NCBI RefSeq assembly: GCF_016808095.1
Contig: NC_068978.1
Coordinates: 29,213,306-29,277,305 of the forward strand
Direction: 5' to 3'
DNA length: 64,000 bases
Origin: Vigna angularis
Taxonomy: Eukaryota > Streptophyta > Magnoliopsida > Fabales > Fabaceae
Shown here: piece by piece, positions 34,299 through 44,759 of the stretch
Numbering within the stretch: the first letter of the stretch is position 1
How the letters are laid out: the number at the start of each line of letters is the position of its first letter
Program-made: the position numbers and the translations under genes
The notes under the pieces: generated by a model
What the model saw: only the letters and a program-made list of their open reading frames with translations
What the model was told of the DNA's origin: nothing
The model's database searches: none

Positions 34299-34525
34299 CA
34301 GGCCCCCAAGCCTGAGCCGAGAATAATCGGTAAAAGGGCTTTGTGAATTATGGTTTGCATGAGCATTTGTTCGGGTAGTTTTTGAAAATATAACCGTTAT
34401 TAGGCTGACGCAAGGCTGTTTTCGTTTCTCGCACTAGGAGGAAGTTAAAGAGTCGTTCAAATGGGCCCGTTGGATCGTGTTTGATCTAACGACGCGAGTT
34501 GGATAAGGGTCCACGATTTTTTTCC

Positions 34526-34533
34526 TATAAATA
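34526..34533 (+). promoter_or_regulatory. TATA box of an antisense gene
   Basis: TATAAATA lies 81 bp before the ATG at 34614, between the LTR and the antisense gene. It suggests the antisense gene had its own promoter rather than relying on the LTR. Confidence 0.6.
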
Positions 34534-34765
34534 TGGTGGGCCTTTCACGTTATTTTCACCTTCTCTAGCTTAATCTCACTTTTACCGTTCGACTTATTCT
34601 TCTTCAAGTAATAATGGCCACTGTGAACTTGTCTTCGTTCGAGGACTCTCCAAGGAGGGGTGAATAGGGTTATGATGATGCTGCTTCGTCCTTGGCGACA
34701 TCAGAGTCTTCTTCCTCCTTTTCTGAGTCAACTGAGCGAGATGAGGGTTCGGTTGACAGTGCGGC

Positions 34766-35961
34766 TGTTGGGCGAATATTTCGGCAAGTGTACCGAATTG
34801 CTTCAAGTAATATAAAATGGTAAGTCCAAGTATCGTTTTCCCAAGAGACTCGTAATACTAAAGAATTGTGCGATTAACAGCTCATCTAGACTCAATAACA
34901 TAACATCAATTTACAAACAAGTGCAGAAACATAAATTTATACATAATTACAAGGTTGGACTTTGGTAGTGAAGACACTTAGATATGGATAAAAGTCAGAA
35001 ATGATATTGCTCATATTAGATTTCACCACTTTCACTCTTGTGCATAAAAAGTTTCATCTCCTCTCCATTAATTACTAATGTCAACCATCGAAATTACTTT
35101 ATCCCTAATTCCTTAGGTGAAAAGCCTAAATCCTCTATTAACAATCAAATCCATGATCAATTAATAAGAAAATCCGCATTAAAGAACAAAGATCTTAAGA
35201 CAACTAATGTAGTAAGTTCCCTACTAGATTTCATACATCCACTAGGCTCCTTGTTTCAGATCTAGATCACAAGATACGTTCCCATACCCCATGAATCCCA
35301 AAATCAAGTCATGAACGTCCCCATTACATGCAAGCTTTAAGATTGGAAACAAGAAACTAGAAATTAACAGAGCAGGCATATATATATTCAAATCATTCAA
35401 CAAATACACAAGAATATAGTAATTACATCAATTCTTACAAGATGAATTTGGTTCTCCATTTCCATGGAAGAACCTCAAGCTTACAAACATGGTGGATGGA
35501 AGAAGAAGGAGACCTAAAGGAAGAGGAGGAGATGTTCCCACAAGCTCCTCGCGCCCTCCATGAGCTCCTGCAGTGAAATCGCGCCTCCAAAGAACCAAAG
35601 ACCTGAGTTCTGGGAGAGTTTCCCCCTCCAAAACTGACTTCTCTGCCTCTGGTTCGCGTCCTTAAAGAGATGGGTCGTAAGTGATTTTTCGCTGGGCGAC
35701 TGGTGCTGGCTCGCTGGGCGACTGGTGCTGGCTCACTGGGCGACTGGCACTGGCTCGCTGGGCGACTGGCACTGGCTCGCAGGGTCTCTTTGATAATTTC
35801 CAATCCTTATTCAATTGCGAAATAAACAAACAAAAACACTCATATTGATATAAAATCAATTATATATACATTTTATACAACTTTTCATGAGATTTTACTC
35901 CATAATACATCAAAGGAGATTAAAATAAGTGCTCAAAATATGTAATTTGTGACACTTATCA
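34766..35961 (-). repeat. 3' LTR of the non-autonomous element, with an expanded minisatellite
   Basis: 1196 bp. It is about 65 bp longer than its partner, mainly because it holds four copies of a 22-bp unit where the partner has one. Confidence 0.88.
35691..35778. repeat. 22-bp minisatellite, four units
   Basis: Units start at 35691, 35713, 35735 and 35757, pattern GCTGGGCGACTGGTGCTGGC plus two bases. Changes between units are T/C and G/A only. The other LTR has a single degraded unit at about 39314-39338. Confidence 0.92.
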
Positions 35962-38365
35962 CACCCCCAAACTTGAACTTTTCATGTCCTCATGAAAAGC
36001 AAAAGATAACTTAGCCTAAAGAACAATTCAACTGCAATGGTCTAGCAACTCAAAACACAATTTTTAATCAAAATAAACAAAATCAATCATGCTTGCTCAA
36101 CTTATAAATCACATTCAAGAGACAATATAGTCTTAGCAAGCTAAACTTCAATCGTGGTGCTCACAGTTTAAAATCACAAGATAGATGCAATTGATAGATC
36201 AACAAAAATGACAAGATGTTTTCATTGAATGCATGGAACCAATCCTCACCAAGGAAAGTGTTTCACTCAAGCACATTGGTGTATAAGGATGTTTGTCTTA
36301 CTCTCAACTATCACAGTGTTACACAAATCAACTTTGCATTTCATTTCAACAATATCAAACACATTCACAAGCAAGTTACATCACAAGGACTTTTTGAAGC
36401 TTGTATTGTGGCTGGGATAAGAAGAAAAATTGGTTTTTCTGGACAACAAAGCACCTTGAGCTAAGAGACCAAACTACTTAATTCATGGTATAGCATAGTC
36501 TCTCTTTTACTCCAAAATTGAATAAACCACTTCTCAACCTATTTCCCAACTCTTTTTCATTGAATTCATGTTTTTGTTTTTCTTCTTCTTTCTTCTTTTT
36601 CTTTCTTTTTACTCAACTTATTGTTATCTCAATGCTCCCTTATGACAAGAACTCCCCCAAACTTAAACCATTCTCCTCATTCTAACATATATGTTCATCT
36701 CAACTCAAGGTAAGGAGGTTAATGATTTTTCAATAAGCTTAAGGTTTCAGGAATGAGAAAGGTTTCTTTCTAAGGTTCAAAGGTTTAGCATTGGCTTTTA
36801 GGTTCAAAATGTAGAAGAGGTGGAAGAACAAGATGGCCTTGATCATTTGTAAAATGCAAGTAACTAGTTCAAATAGAGAAACTCAGGCGAAATCAATTGT
36901 GATTCCAAAGTAATAGCATTCAACAATAAACTCTGAGGCACAACATCTCACAGGTTTACTTAAGGTTCCAGAATTTTATAAACATCATGTCAAGAATATT
37001 GATCACAATTAAAACCAAGCATCTATCTAAACAGATACAAGCAACCATGATCTTTGTTCAACAAGTTCAACCTCATAATCTCAATCAAATTTTCAAAACA
37101 ATTCTCATGGATAAAGAGCAAGCATAAGAGATTTGCATTCAATTCAAGCTTAACATATGATTCACTCAAATCACCAGACCAATTGCGCAAGAACTATCCA
37201 CTAGGCAAGTCAAAAAAAAAATCCAAATTTAAAAACTTAAAGCAAATAAAACTTGTAATTAAAACTGAAAAACCGATTTAGGTGGACTCTTTGCAACTTC
37301 ACAACTATAGAACACTAGCTTCACTTCCATCTGAAACATCTTCCTCCTCCTAGTAGCTTATGCTCTGCAACTGCTCCACCTCCCCCATCAGTAGGGGCCT
37401 GGCCCCCAGGCCATGCTACATGAGCAACCAAATCTTTAAGTCATATAATGCTCTGCTCAAGCCTGGCTCCAAGGTTGGTCAGTGGTGGTTTTGAACTTGT
37501 TAAGTCCTAAGGAAGATCTTATCCTGTAACAAGAAAGCTCAAAGTAAAATTAGTATCTCACGGCCAATTGAAGAGAAAGGTCCAAAAACAAACTAAAAGA
37601 AATATGCAAAAGAAAGCAGCAAAACAATCAAAAAGAAAAATCACACAAACAAACCGCAAAAACAACATTACAACTCAAAAATCAAATAAAATACAACAAG
37701 GCACATATGCAAAACATAAGTTACTAATGCACATAACACAAAAACCATACAAACACAAGTAAAATAGGTAAGAAAACTGGGTTGCCTCCCAAAAGCGCTT
37801 GTTTAACGTCATTAGCTTGACGGATTACTCAATGAAGTGCGAATGATGTTGTTGGTGTACTCCTTTCACCAACTCCTCTTGAATCACTTTCTAGTCACCA
37901 AATTAACTCTCATACCTTGAATTCTTCATTTTAGCACTTCCACTACCTTATCATCTTCAAACACTCAATCCTCTTGATAAACTTTGGCTTGCTAGGCTTG
38001 AGTTCCTTATCTCTCATCAAAGGGTGGTGGTGACTAGTCTTTCTTTTTTTCTTCTCCCTTTCTTCTTCATCTTTCACTTAGCACTTAGAGCATCTTCAAG
38101 GGAGGAAGAATTTGGGGCAGCTTGTGATGCTCAACATAGTTATCTCCTTGTGTCCTATAATTCCTTCAATCTCAGCGATGCTTTTGAGGCTGCAGTCCTC
38201 CTTATGTGAACATCTCCCTGCATACACTTAGACACAACTAGGCTAAAGCCGCAAATTAACCCAAACAAAAGTGAAAATCTATTTACAATAAAAGAGTTAG
38301 TTCTATATACAAAATCAAGTCTACACAAGTTAAAAATCATACAAAAGTCTAGTATTGACACGAGT

Positions 38366-38382
38366 CCACAGCAACGGCGCCA
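38366..38382 (-). other. Primer-binding site of the non-autonomous element
   Basis: The - strand TGGCGCCGTTGCTGTGG lies six bases inside the 5' LTR end (38389). The first 12 bases are complementary to the 3' end of plant tRNA-Asp (consensus site TGGCGCCGTTGCCGGGG). Confidence 0.7.
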
Positions 38383-38388
38383 AAAACT

Positions 38389-39519
38389 TGTTGGGCGAAT
38401 ATTTCGGCAAGTGTACCGAATCGCTTCAAGTAATATAAAATGGTAAGTCCAAGTATCGTTTTCCCAAGAGACTCGTAATACTAAAGAATTGTGCGATTAA
38501 CAACTCATCTAGACTCAATAACATAACATCAATTTACAAACAAGTGCAGAAACATAAATTTATACATAATTACAAGGTTGGACTTTGGTAGTGAAGACAC
38601 TTAGATATGGATAAAAGTCAGAAATGATATTGCTCAGATTAGATTTCACCACTTTCACTCTTGTGCATAAAAAGTTTCATCTCCTCTCCATTAATTACTA
38701 ATGTCAACCATCGAAATTACTTTATCCCTAATTCCTTAGGTGAAAAGCCTAAATCCTCTATTAACAATCAAATCCATGATCAATTAATAAGAAAATCCGC
38801 ATTAAAGAACAAAGATCTTAAGACAACTAATGTAGTAAGTTCCCTACTAGATTTCATACATCCACTAGGCTCCTTGTTTCAGATCTAGATCACAAGATAC
38901 GTTCCCATACCCCATGAATCCCAAAATCAAGTCATGAACGTCCCCATTACATGCAAGCTTTAAGATTGGAAACAAGAAACTAGAAATTAACAGAGCAGGC
39001 ATATATATATTCAAATCATTCAACAAATACACAAGAATATAGTAATTACATCAATTCTTAACAAGATGAATTTGGTTCTCCATTTCCATGGAAGAACCTC
39101 AAGCTTACAAACATGGTGGATGGAAGAAGAAGGAGACCCAAAGGAAGAGGAGGAGATGTTCCCACTAGCTCCTCGCGCCCTCCATGAGCTCCTGCAGTGA
39201 AATCGCGCCTCCAAAGAACCAAAGACCTGAGTTCTGGGAGAGTTTCCCCCTCCAAAACTGACTTCTCTGCCTCTGGTTCGCGTCCTTAAAGAGATGGGTC
39301 GTAAGTGATTTTTTGCTGGGTGAGTGGCACTGGCTCGCAGGGTCCCTTTGATAATTTCCAATCCTTATTCAATTACGAAATAAACAAAGAAAAACACTCA
39401 TATTGATATAAAATCAATTATATATACATTTTATATAACTTTTCATGAGATTTTACTCCATAATACATCAAAGGAGATTAAAATAAGTGCTTAGAATATG
39501 TAATTTGTGACACTTATCA
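38389..39519 (-). repeat. 5' LTR of the non-autonomous element
   Basis: 1131 bp, paired with 34766-35961. Differences are a handful of substitutions and the shorter minisatellite. Confidence 0.88.
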
Positions 39520-40234
39520 GCGACCAGTGTAAATGAAAATAAGGTTGTGTAGAGTTGCCATCTAAACTTCATTTATGGCGAGGTGATAGTGAACGGCGCT
39601 GACGATGATGAGGGACATGGAGGGACCCTTCCAGTCATAGTAGACTATGACTGGGCATCGCATGATGTGAAAGAGTTCGTCACATGCTTTTAGACAAAGG
39701 CCTAATTACAATACTCGGTCGAGTGTAATTGTGTGTTCAAGTCGATAGAGTTCAACCCATTATTTAACCTAGTCGCGTGTAAAGGAAACAAATGAGTTTT
39801 CCACGGGAAGGGGGATAGTTATAACGACTTCTTCTTCGCCTACGTGTACCTCTCCCACTAGATGTTCACTCGCCTTACGTTTGGCGAGTTTTAGAGAACT
39901 CAATGTCGCTCCATCCTAACTACACCCAAATGATTGGGCTTACATGCTAGCCTTCTTGGTCCTTTGTCAAGCCTTGGACCTTGTGCCTACTCCTGTAACT
40001 TTCCTACACTACTTCTGCACTCAGCCCGTCGATAAGCATGGTTAGGTATCTTTGACATCGGAACACGACAAGATACTCTTCGAGCTTTTTGCCTTATCCT
40101 TCAAGGGCTTTAAGGATAAGTTTTTTAAAGTGGATTCGTGCTTTTCTACGAGAATGGTCAATAAAATTTTCGTCTCTACTGGATTCAAAATCCCGCCTGG
40201 TTAACCTCTTGGTTGAGAGCATAGATGGCTTTGT

Positions 40235-41273
40235 CACTAGTACAAAACTCGCGTACAACATCGAATATTTTGGGTTGTTGATGGCAAATTCGCGAACGAC
40301 ATCATATCAAGAGACATTAAATTGATGTTGAATTTAAAAAATTCGACGTTAAATTGACGTCAAATTTAAAAAATTCGACATTAAATTAACGTCAAATTTT
40401 GTCAATATACGACATTAACTTAAGGTCGAATTTTGTCAATATACAACGTTAACTTAACGTCGAATTTTGTCAATATACGACGTTAACTTAACGTCGAATT
40501 TTGTCAATATACGATGTTAATTAATCATTTTTTTTAGTTTTTTTTTAATTAATTGTGATCCTTTTTTACAACTCTACGAGACCTGAAAACAGAAAAATAA
40601 CAAATTTCAGTTTTTGGTATTTTATAAAGCAAGAACTATGAATGTGTAGTGTAGTATCATCAACAAACAACAATAACCAACAACAAACAAGTTCAATCAA
40701 ACAAAAAAAAAACAACAAACAAGTTCAACCAAACAATAACAAACAAGTTGAACAAAAAATCAACAAACAAGTTCAACAAATAAGTTCTTCAAAACAAAAA
40801 CAAAAAATAACATTCAAAAGGTGGGTTCGTCGGAATAAAGTGTCATCACCAGTGACAGAGAAAGCAAAATGCACCTATGAAGGAAAAGAACACGAAAGTA
40901 ATTGGTCAAAACAAACGAAATCATACATAAAGTAATTAATTAACATGCATTTGTATCAAATGAAAGAAATATTACATGTGATGGTCGTCAAACTTCGTTC
41001 GAGAAAAGTTTGAAAGGAGAAGAGGGTTTCGCGCGCTAAGATAGAGTGAATGAATTTTCAATCTCCCGCTCAAATTTTTATTACATTCACTAACCTTTTA
41101 ACGTCTAAAGCTGAAGCATTCAACGTTTTATATCCTTTTACGTCGAATTAAAATTTTAAACGACGTTTAATAATTGCATTTATTTACAAAAATGTCACCG
41201 ATCATTTTTAACGTTGGCTATTCAGTGGTTGGACGTTGAATGTGTGACGTTATACGCTGTTTTTGTACTAGTG
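40235..41273 (+). mobile_element. CACTA-type element, copy A
   Basis: 1039 bp, CACTAGTACAAAAC at the left and, inverted, CACTAGTACAAAAACAGCG at the right. The 3-bp target duplication TGT lies at 40232-40234 and 41274-41276. Subterminal repeats include a 34-bp unit (GTCAATATACGACGTTAACT...) at 40401, 40435, 40469 and 40503. No transposase. Inserted in the ruined antisense gene. Confidence 0.88.
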
Positions 41274-41380
41274 TGTCTGAGTTAGAGACGATCAATATTC
41301 TTGATGAACTCCCTCATCACTCCCCTCCCGAAGACTTATCAATATTCTTGGATGGGAAGACCTTAGTGTTAAGGTGTTCG

Positions 41381-41453
41381 GTATGGCGTTTCTTATTTAT
41401 TTGTAGATGTTCAAATTGATTTTAAGTTACCTAAATTTTTTGTTTTCTTTTAG
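41381..41453 (+). other. 73-bp intron of the degraded antisense gene
   Basis: GTATGGCG at the 5' end and a T-rich tract with TTTTAG at the 3' end. Phase 1, after the codons for V-F, and followed two codons later by M in exon 2: the same arrangement as the 77-bp intron at 9798-9874. Confidence 0.75.
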
Positions 41454-41582
41454 GTATCATGTCTTCCTGGAATCCAAAGAGAAACGTTTTCAAGGAGGTC
41501 GCCCAACAGGTTCAAGTTGGTCAGACTTCGCGACCAGCTGAAGAACCTCCGAAGGTTTCCTCGAGGGGTCCTAGCCCCTCCA

Positions 41583-42878
41583 CACTAGTACAAAAACAGC
41601 GTATAATATTAGAAGGTTGGTTTAAGCCTAACTCAACCCCACAAAACCGGCTTGTAGGGTGAGGTTTGCACCTCACTTATATATTTTAATTTGGCCTTAT
41701 CTCTAGTCGATGTGGGACTTCCAACACACCCCCTTCACGTCGAGGTATAGACATCTCGTGCGTGATAGTAGAAATTGGGTGGTCCAATAACGGCCCGATT
41801 GCGGGTGGAATAGAAGAATAGAATGCCCACTTAGAACTTGCTAGGATAGGTTCTAACCATGGCTCTGATATCATATTAGAAGGTTGGTTTAAGCCTAACT
41901 CAACCCCACAAAACCGGCTTGTAGGGTGAGGTTTGCACCTCACTTATATATTTTAATTTGGCCTTATCTCTAGTCGATGTGGGACTTCCAACATATAACA
42001 TCACACGTTCAACGTCCAACCATTGAATAGCCAATCTTAAAAATGGCATTTTTGTAAATAAATGCAATTATTAAACGTTGTTTAGAATTGTAATTCGACG
42101 TAAAATGATATAAAACATCGAATGCCCCAACGTTAGACGTCAAAATGTTAGTGAATTCAATAAAAATTTGAGCGGGAGATTAAAAATTCATTCACTTTAT
42201 CTTAGCGCGCGATACTCTTTTCTCTTCTCAAACTTTTCTCGAACAAAGTTTGACGACCATCACATGTAATCTTTCTTTCATTTGATACAAATGATTTTAT
42301 GTATGATTTTCGTTTGTTTTGACCGATTATTTTCGTGTTTTTGTCCTTCATAGGCACATTCTGCTTTTTCTGTCACCGGTGGCGATACTTTATTCAGACG
42401 AAATCACCTTTTGAAGGTTAGTTTTCGTTTTCGTTTTGAAGAACTTATTTGTTGAACTTGTTTGTTGTTTTTTTGTTGAATTTGTTTGTTGTTTTTGGTT
42501 GAACATTTTTATTGTTGTTGTTTGATTGAACTTGTTGTCCTTGGTTATTGTTGTTGTTTGTTGTTGATATTGCATTCATAGTTCTTGCTTTATAAAATAC
42601 CAAAAACTGAAATTTGTTGTTTTTCTACTTTTCAGGTCTCGTAGAGTTGTAAAAAAGGATCACAATTAATTTTAAAAAATAAAATAAATTGATTAACATC
42701 GTATATTAACAAAATTCGACCTTAAGTTAATGTCGTATATTAACAAAATTTGACGTTAATTTAACGTCGAATTTTTTAAGTTTAACGTCAATTTAACGTC
42801 TTCTAATATGACGTCGTTCGCGAATTCGCCATTAAAAGCCCAAAATATTCAACATTGTACGCGATTTTTGTAATAGTG
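41583..42878 (-). mobile_element. CACTA-type element, copy B, inverted relative to copy A
   Basis: Starts CACTAGTACAAAAACAGCG (the right end of copy A, inverted) and ends ...GCGATTTTTGTAATAGTG. It is the reverse complement of copy A with fewer 34-bp units and with a 387-bp TRIM inserted near its left end. No matching 3-bp duplication flanks it (CCA against TTA). Its right flank belongs to the UGT91 spacer and its left flank to the Tat ruin, so a rearrangement probably ended here. Confidence 0.82.
41607..41993 (-). mobile_element. TRIM retrotransposon inside CACTA copy B
   Basis: 387 bp with two 120-bp direct terminal repeats (41607-41726 and 41874-41993) that on the - strand read TGTTGGAAGTCCCACATCGA ... 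CTTCTAATA. A perfect 5-bp target duplication TATAA lies at 41602-41606 and 41994-41998. The primer site TGATATCAGAGCCATGG (- strand, just inside the right repeat) fits initiator methionine tRNA. The interior is under 150 bp and non-coding, as in terminal-repeat retrotransposons in miniature. Confidence 0.92.
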
Positions 42879-43138
42879 TTACAATACTTTATTTCTCAAC
42901 AATAACATGTTATTTTTATTTTTTATTTATAGACTACTCTAGAATGTGTTGAATCTATTTTCTTATATTCAAGTGAGAAGTTGCTAGTGTTTTGTTTTTT
43001 ACAATTAATGGATTGAAACAAACGTTGAGAATTGAGATCTGACAATGATAAGGAGTACAAGCTGTATGTTTACAATTAATGGATTGAAAAGAAAACATTA
43101 ATTATAGCTATATGTTTGCAAGTCTTGTTTTATTACAT

Positions 43139-43414
43139 TGTTGGAAGTATCACATTGACTAGAGATAAGGGCAAATTATAATATATAAGTGGGATGCAAA
43201 CCTCATCTTACAAGCTGCTTTTGTAGGGTTGAGTTAGGCCTAAACCCATTTTCTAATAAGGTATCAGAATCATGGTTAGAGTCTATCTAACGATATTTGT
43301 TGTTTATTGAACATATTGTTCCATCCGCTATCGGACCATCCATTAAAAATGTCTAATACTCACTCTATAAGCTGATTTTGTGAGGTTGAATTAGTCTTAA
43401 AGTCGACCTCTAAC
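43139..43414 (+). mobile_element. Second, degraded TRIM in the opposite orientation
   Basis: Starts TGTTGGAAGTATCACATTGA, the same terminal repeat as 41607-41993 but on the + strand. It is followed at about 43258 by GGTATCAGAATCATGGTT, a primer site for initiator methionine tRNA. The second terminal repeat survives only as its last 60 bp (about 43350-43414). Confidence 0.75.
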
Positions 43415-44759
43415 ATACATGTCATTTATTTTTAGGACCTCACATCTTAACAGTTATCTTTCTAATTTTTATTTTAAACGTGAAATCCTAAGTTATTGGT
43501 AATACACTCTTAAGTTAGATTTATATTTCATATCCATATTTCATTTGTGTTAAAAATCCTATATCAATTATATATAAAATTAATTTAAAATATATAAATA
43601 AGTGTAATTTTCATTTTACAAACTCATTTCATGATATTAATATGAGATTAAATTTAAAATTCACATCATAATACTGTTTTTCTTGTATATAAACTATTGT
43701 ATAATTGTTTACTATTTGCTTTTTTTTCCCCTGTTGTTCTTTTGTATGGGCAATTATTATTATTTTTTTCCCGGTTGTTATTTCTTTTGTTTTTTCCCGG
43801 TAATATAGCAGATTATGCAAGGTTTTTACTATTTGCTTTTTTCAAAGTTAAATATTAGTTGATAAAAGTGATGATCAAATTCTCTGTTGGATTGTCATTT
43901 TAAATATTTTAATTTTGATTACAACTTTTTCTAAATATATTTTAAAATATTAAATTTAGTTTATGATGAATACATTCTACAAGCAAAACTAACAGAGAAA
44001 AAAAAAATAAAAGAAGACATTGCTCCATTTCCAACACAAGTGCCCACGTAAGGAAAATGATTAAACAAAATGACCCAACAAAAATATTACTAAATTGCAC
44101 ATGAGAAATAGCACTGCAAACATGTGGTCTAGTGTAGCACAACAAGGATGTGTCATTGCAAGTGGGCTGGGAAATCTGAAGATAAAGTCAAAAGGAGATT
44201 TATTATCATTTATACATTATTTAATGCCATGCTACCCATATCTGACTTAAAAAAGCTGAATATCTTTTTTTTTCTTGATTGAAACTAGCTATTGTTGTTT
44301 AAAGGATTAGCTATTTGGATATCTATATTCAAAGTGATGGAATTGGAAAGCCTTACATGCTTTAGTTTCTTTGTTTTTTGGTCAGGAGACTAATATTATT
44401 ATGTTATAGTATATATTATTGTTTACTGTTACAAATCAGTTCAATCAAATATATATTTTTAGTGGAAATGACACACACAAACCTTAAAACTTATGATCAA
44501 TTACATATAATAACAAATAACCTTCAAACTTATGCATCAATTACAAATAATAACCCACAACATAAATTTTGCATAGCTGATGACATATTACAAGAAAAAA
44601 CACAACACCAAAGGACTTGTTCTTCCAACAAGTGATTGTCCTCATTGATGAAACAAATTTAAATCTGAGATGCCATGGACTGAGATTACTGAGATACAAA
44701 GAGAAATAACACAACACAGAGTGATATATTTTGAATGATGTAATCGAATGACAGAAAGA
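43415..44759. other. Spacer and 3' flank of UGT91 copy 3
   Basis: No gene. 43550-43680 matches 31690-31795, and 43820-43975 matches 62330-62465. 44325-44480 matches 49780-49910. 44480-44759 is the shared UGT91 3' flank. The interval is a mosaic of the repeating array unit. Confidence 0.6.

Larger units (their letters stand above)
34766..39519 (-). mobile_element. Non-autonomous LTR retrotransposon (LARD-like)
   Basis: 4.75 kb, flanked by two closely similar LTRs (34766-35961 and 38389-39519). Target duplication GCGGC (34761-34765) / GCGAC (39520-39524) matches at 4 of 5. On the - strand the LTR reads TGATAAGTGTC ... TTCGCCCAACA. A primer site TGGCGCCGTTGCTGTGG matching the tRNA-Asp 3' end lies at 38382-38366. 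A G-rich polypurine tract (AAGTTTGGGGGTG) adjoins the left LTR at 35962-35974. The 2.4-kb interior (35962-38388) has no gag or pol motif and only short frames, so it depends on proteins from another element. LTR similarity suggests recent movement. Confidence 0.88.
33827..41582 (-). mobile_element. Ruined Tat-type gypsy element, 3' end, with nested insertions
   Basis: On the - strand an LTR runs 34298-33827 (TGTAACATAT ... CCGAAACA), preceded by a purine tract (GGCTTGGGGGCCTG, inverse of about 34299-34312). Next to it, on the + strand, is an antisense gene of the same kind as the one at 8722-10769, broken into pieces. Two later insertions split it: an LTR element at 34766-39519 and a CACTA element at 40235-41273. 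The element loses continuity at 41582, where a second CACTA copy begins. No gag or pol of this element remains. Confidence 0.72.
34614..41582 (+). pseudogene. Degraded spliced antisense gene of the ruined Tat element
   Basis: ATG 34614 opens MATVNLSSFEDSPRRG and stops 17 codons in. The frame then resumes (ESSSSFSESTERDEG) to the LTR-element insertion at 34766. It continues at 39520-40234 with stops but with clear family sequence (FKGFKDKFFKV against NFKEKFFKV of the intact gene). It is cut again by the CACTA element 40235-41273. It then reaches a donor GTGTTCG|GTATGG (exon end 41380), a 73-bp intron, an acceptor TTTTAG|GTATCATG, and exon 2 from 41454 (MSSWNPKRNVFKEV). Exon 2 is lost at 41582. 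Intron position and phase match the intact gene. Confidence 0.78.

Noticed and set aside
38024..38209. 61-codon frame with a signal-peptide-like start in the non-autonomous element
   Set aside because: It lies in the interior of an element with no other coding, has no family resemblance and is short. Chance is sufficient.
40642..40935. Asn/Gln/Lys-rich 97-codon frame in CACTA copy A
   Set aside because: It is low-complexity CAACAA repeat sequence. The inverted counterpart in copy B does not keep the frame.
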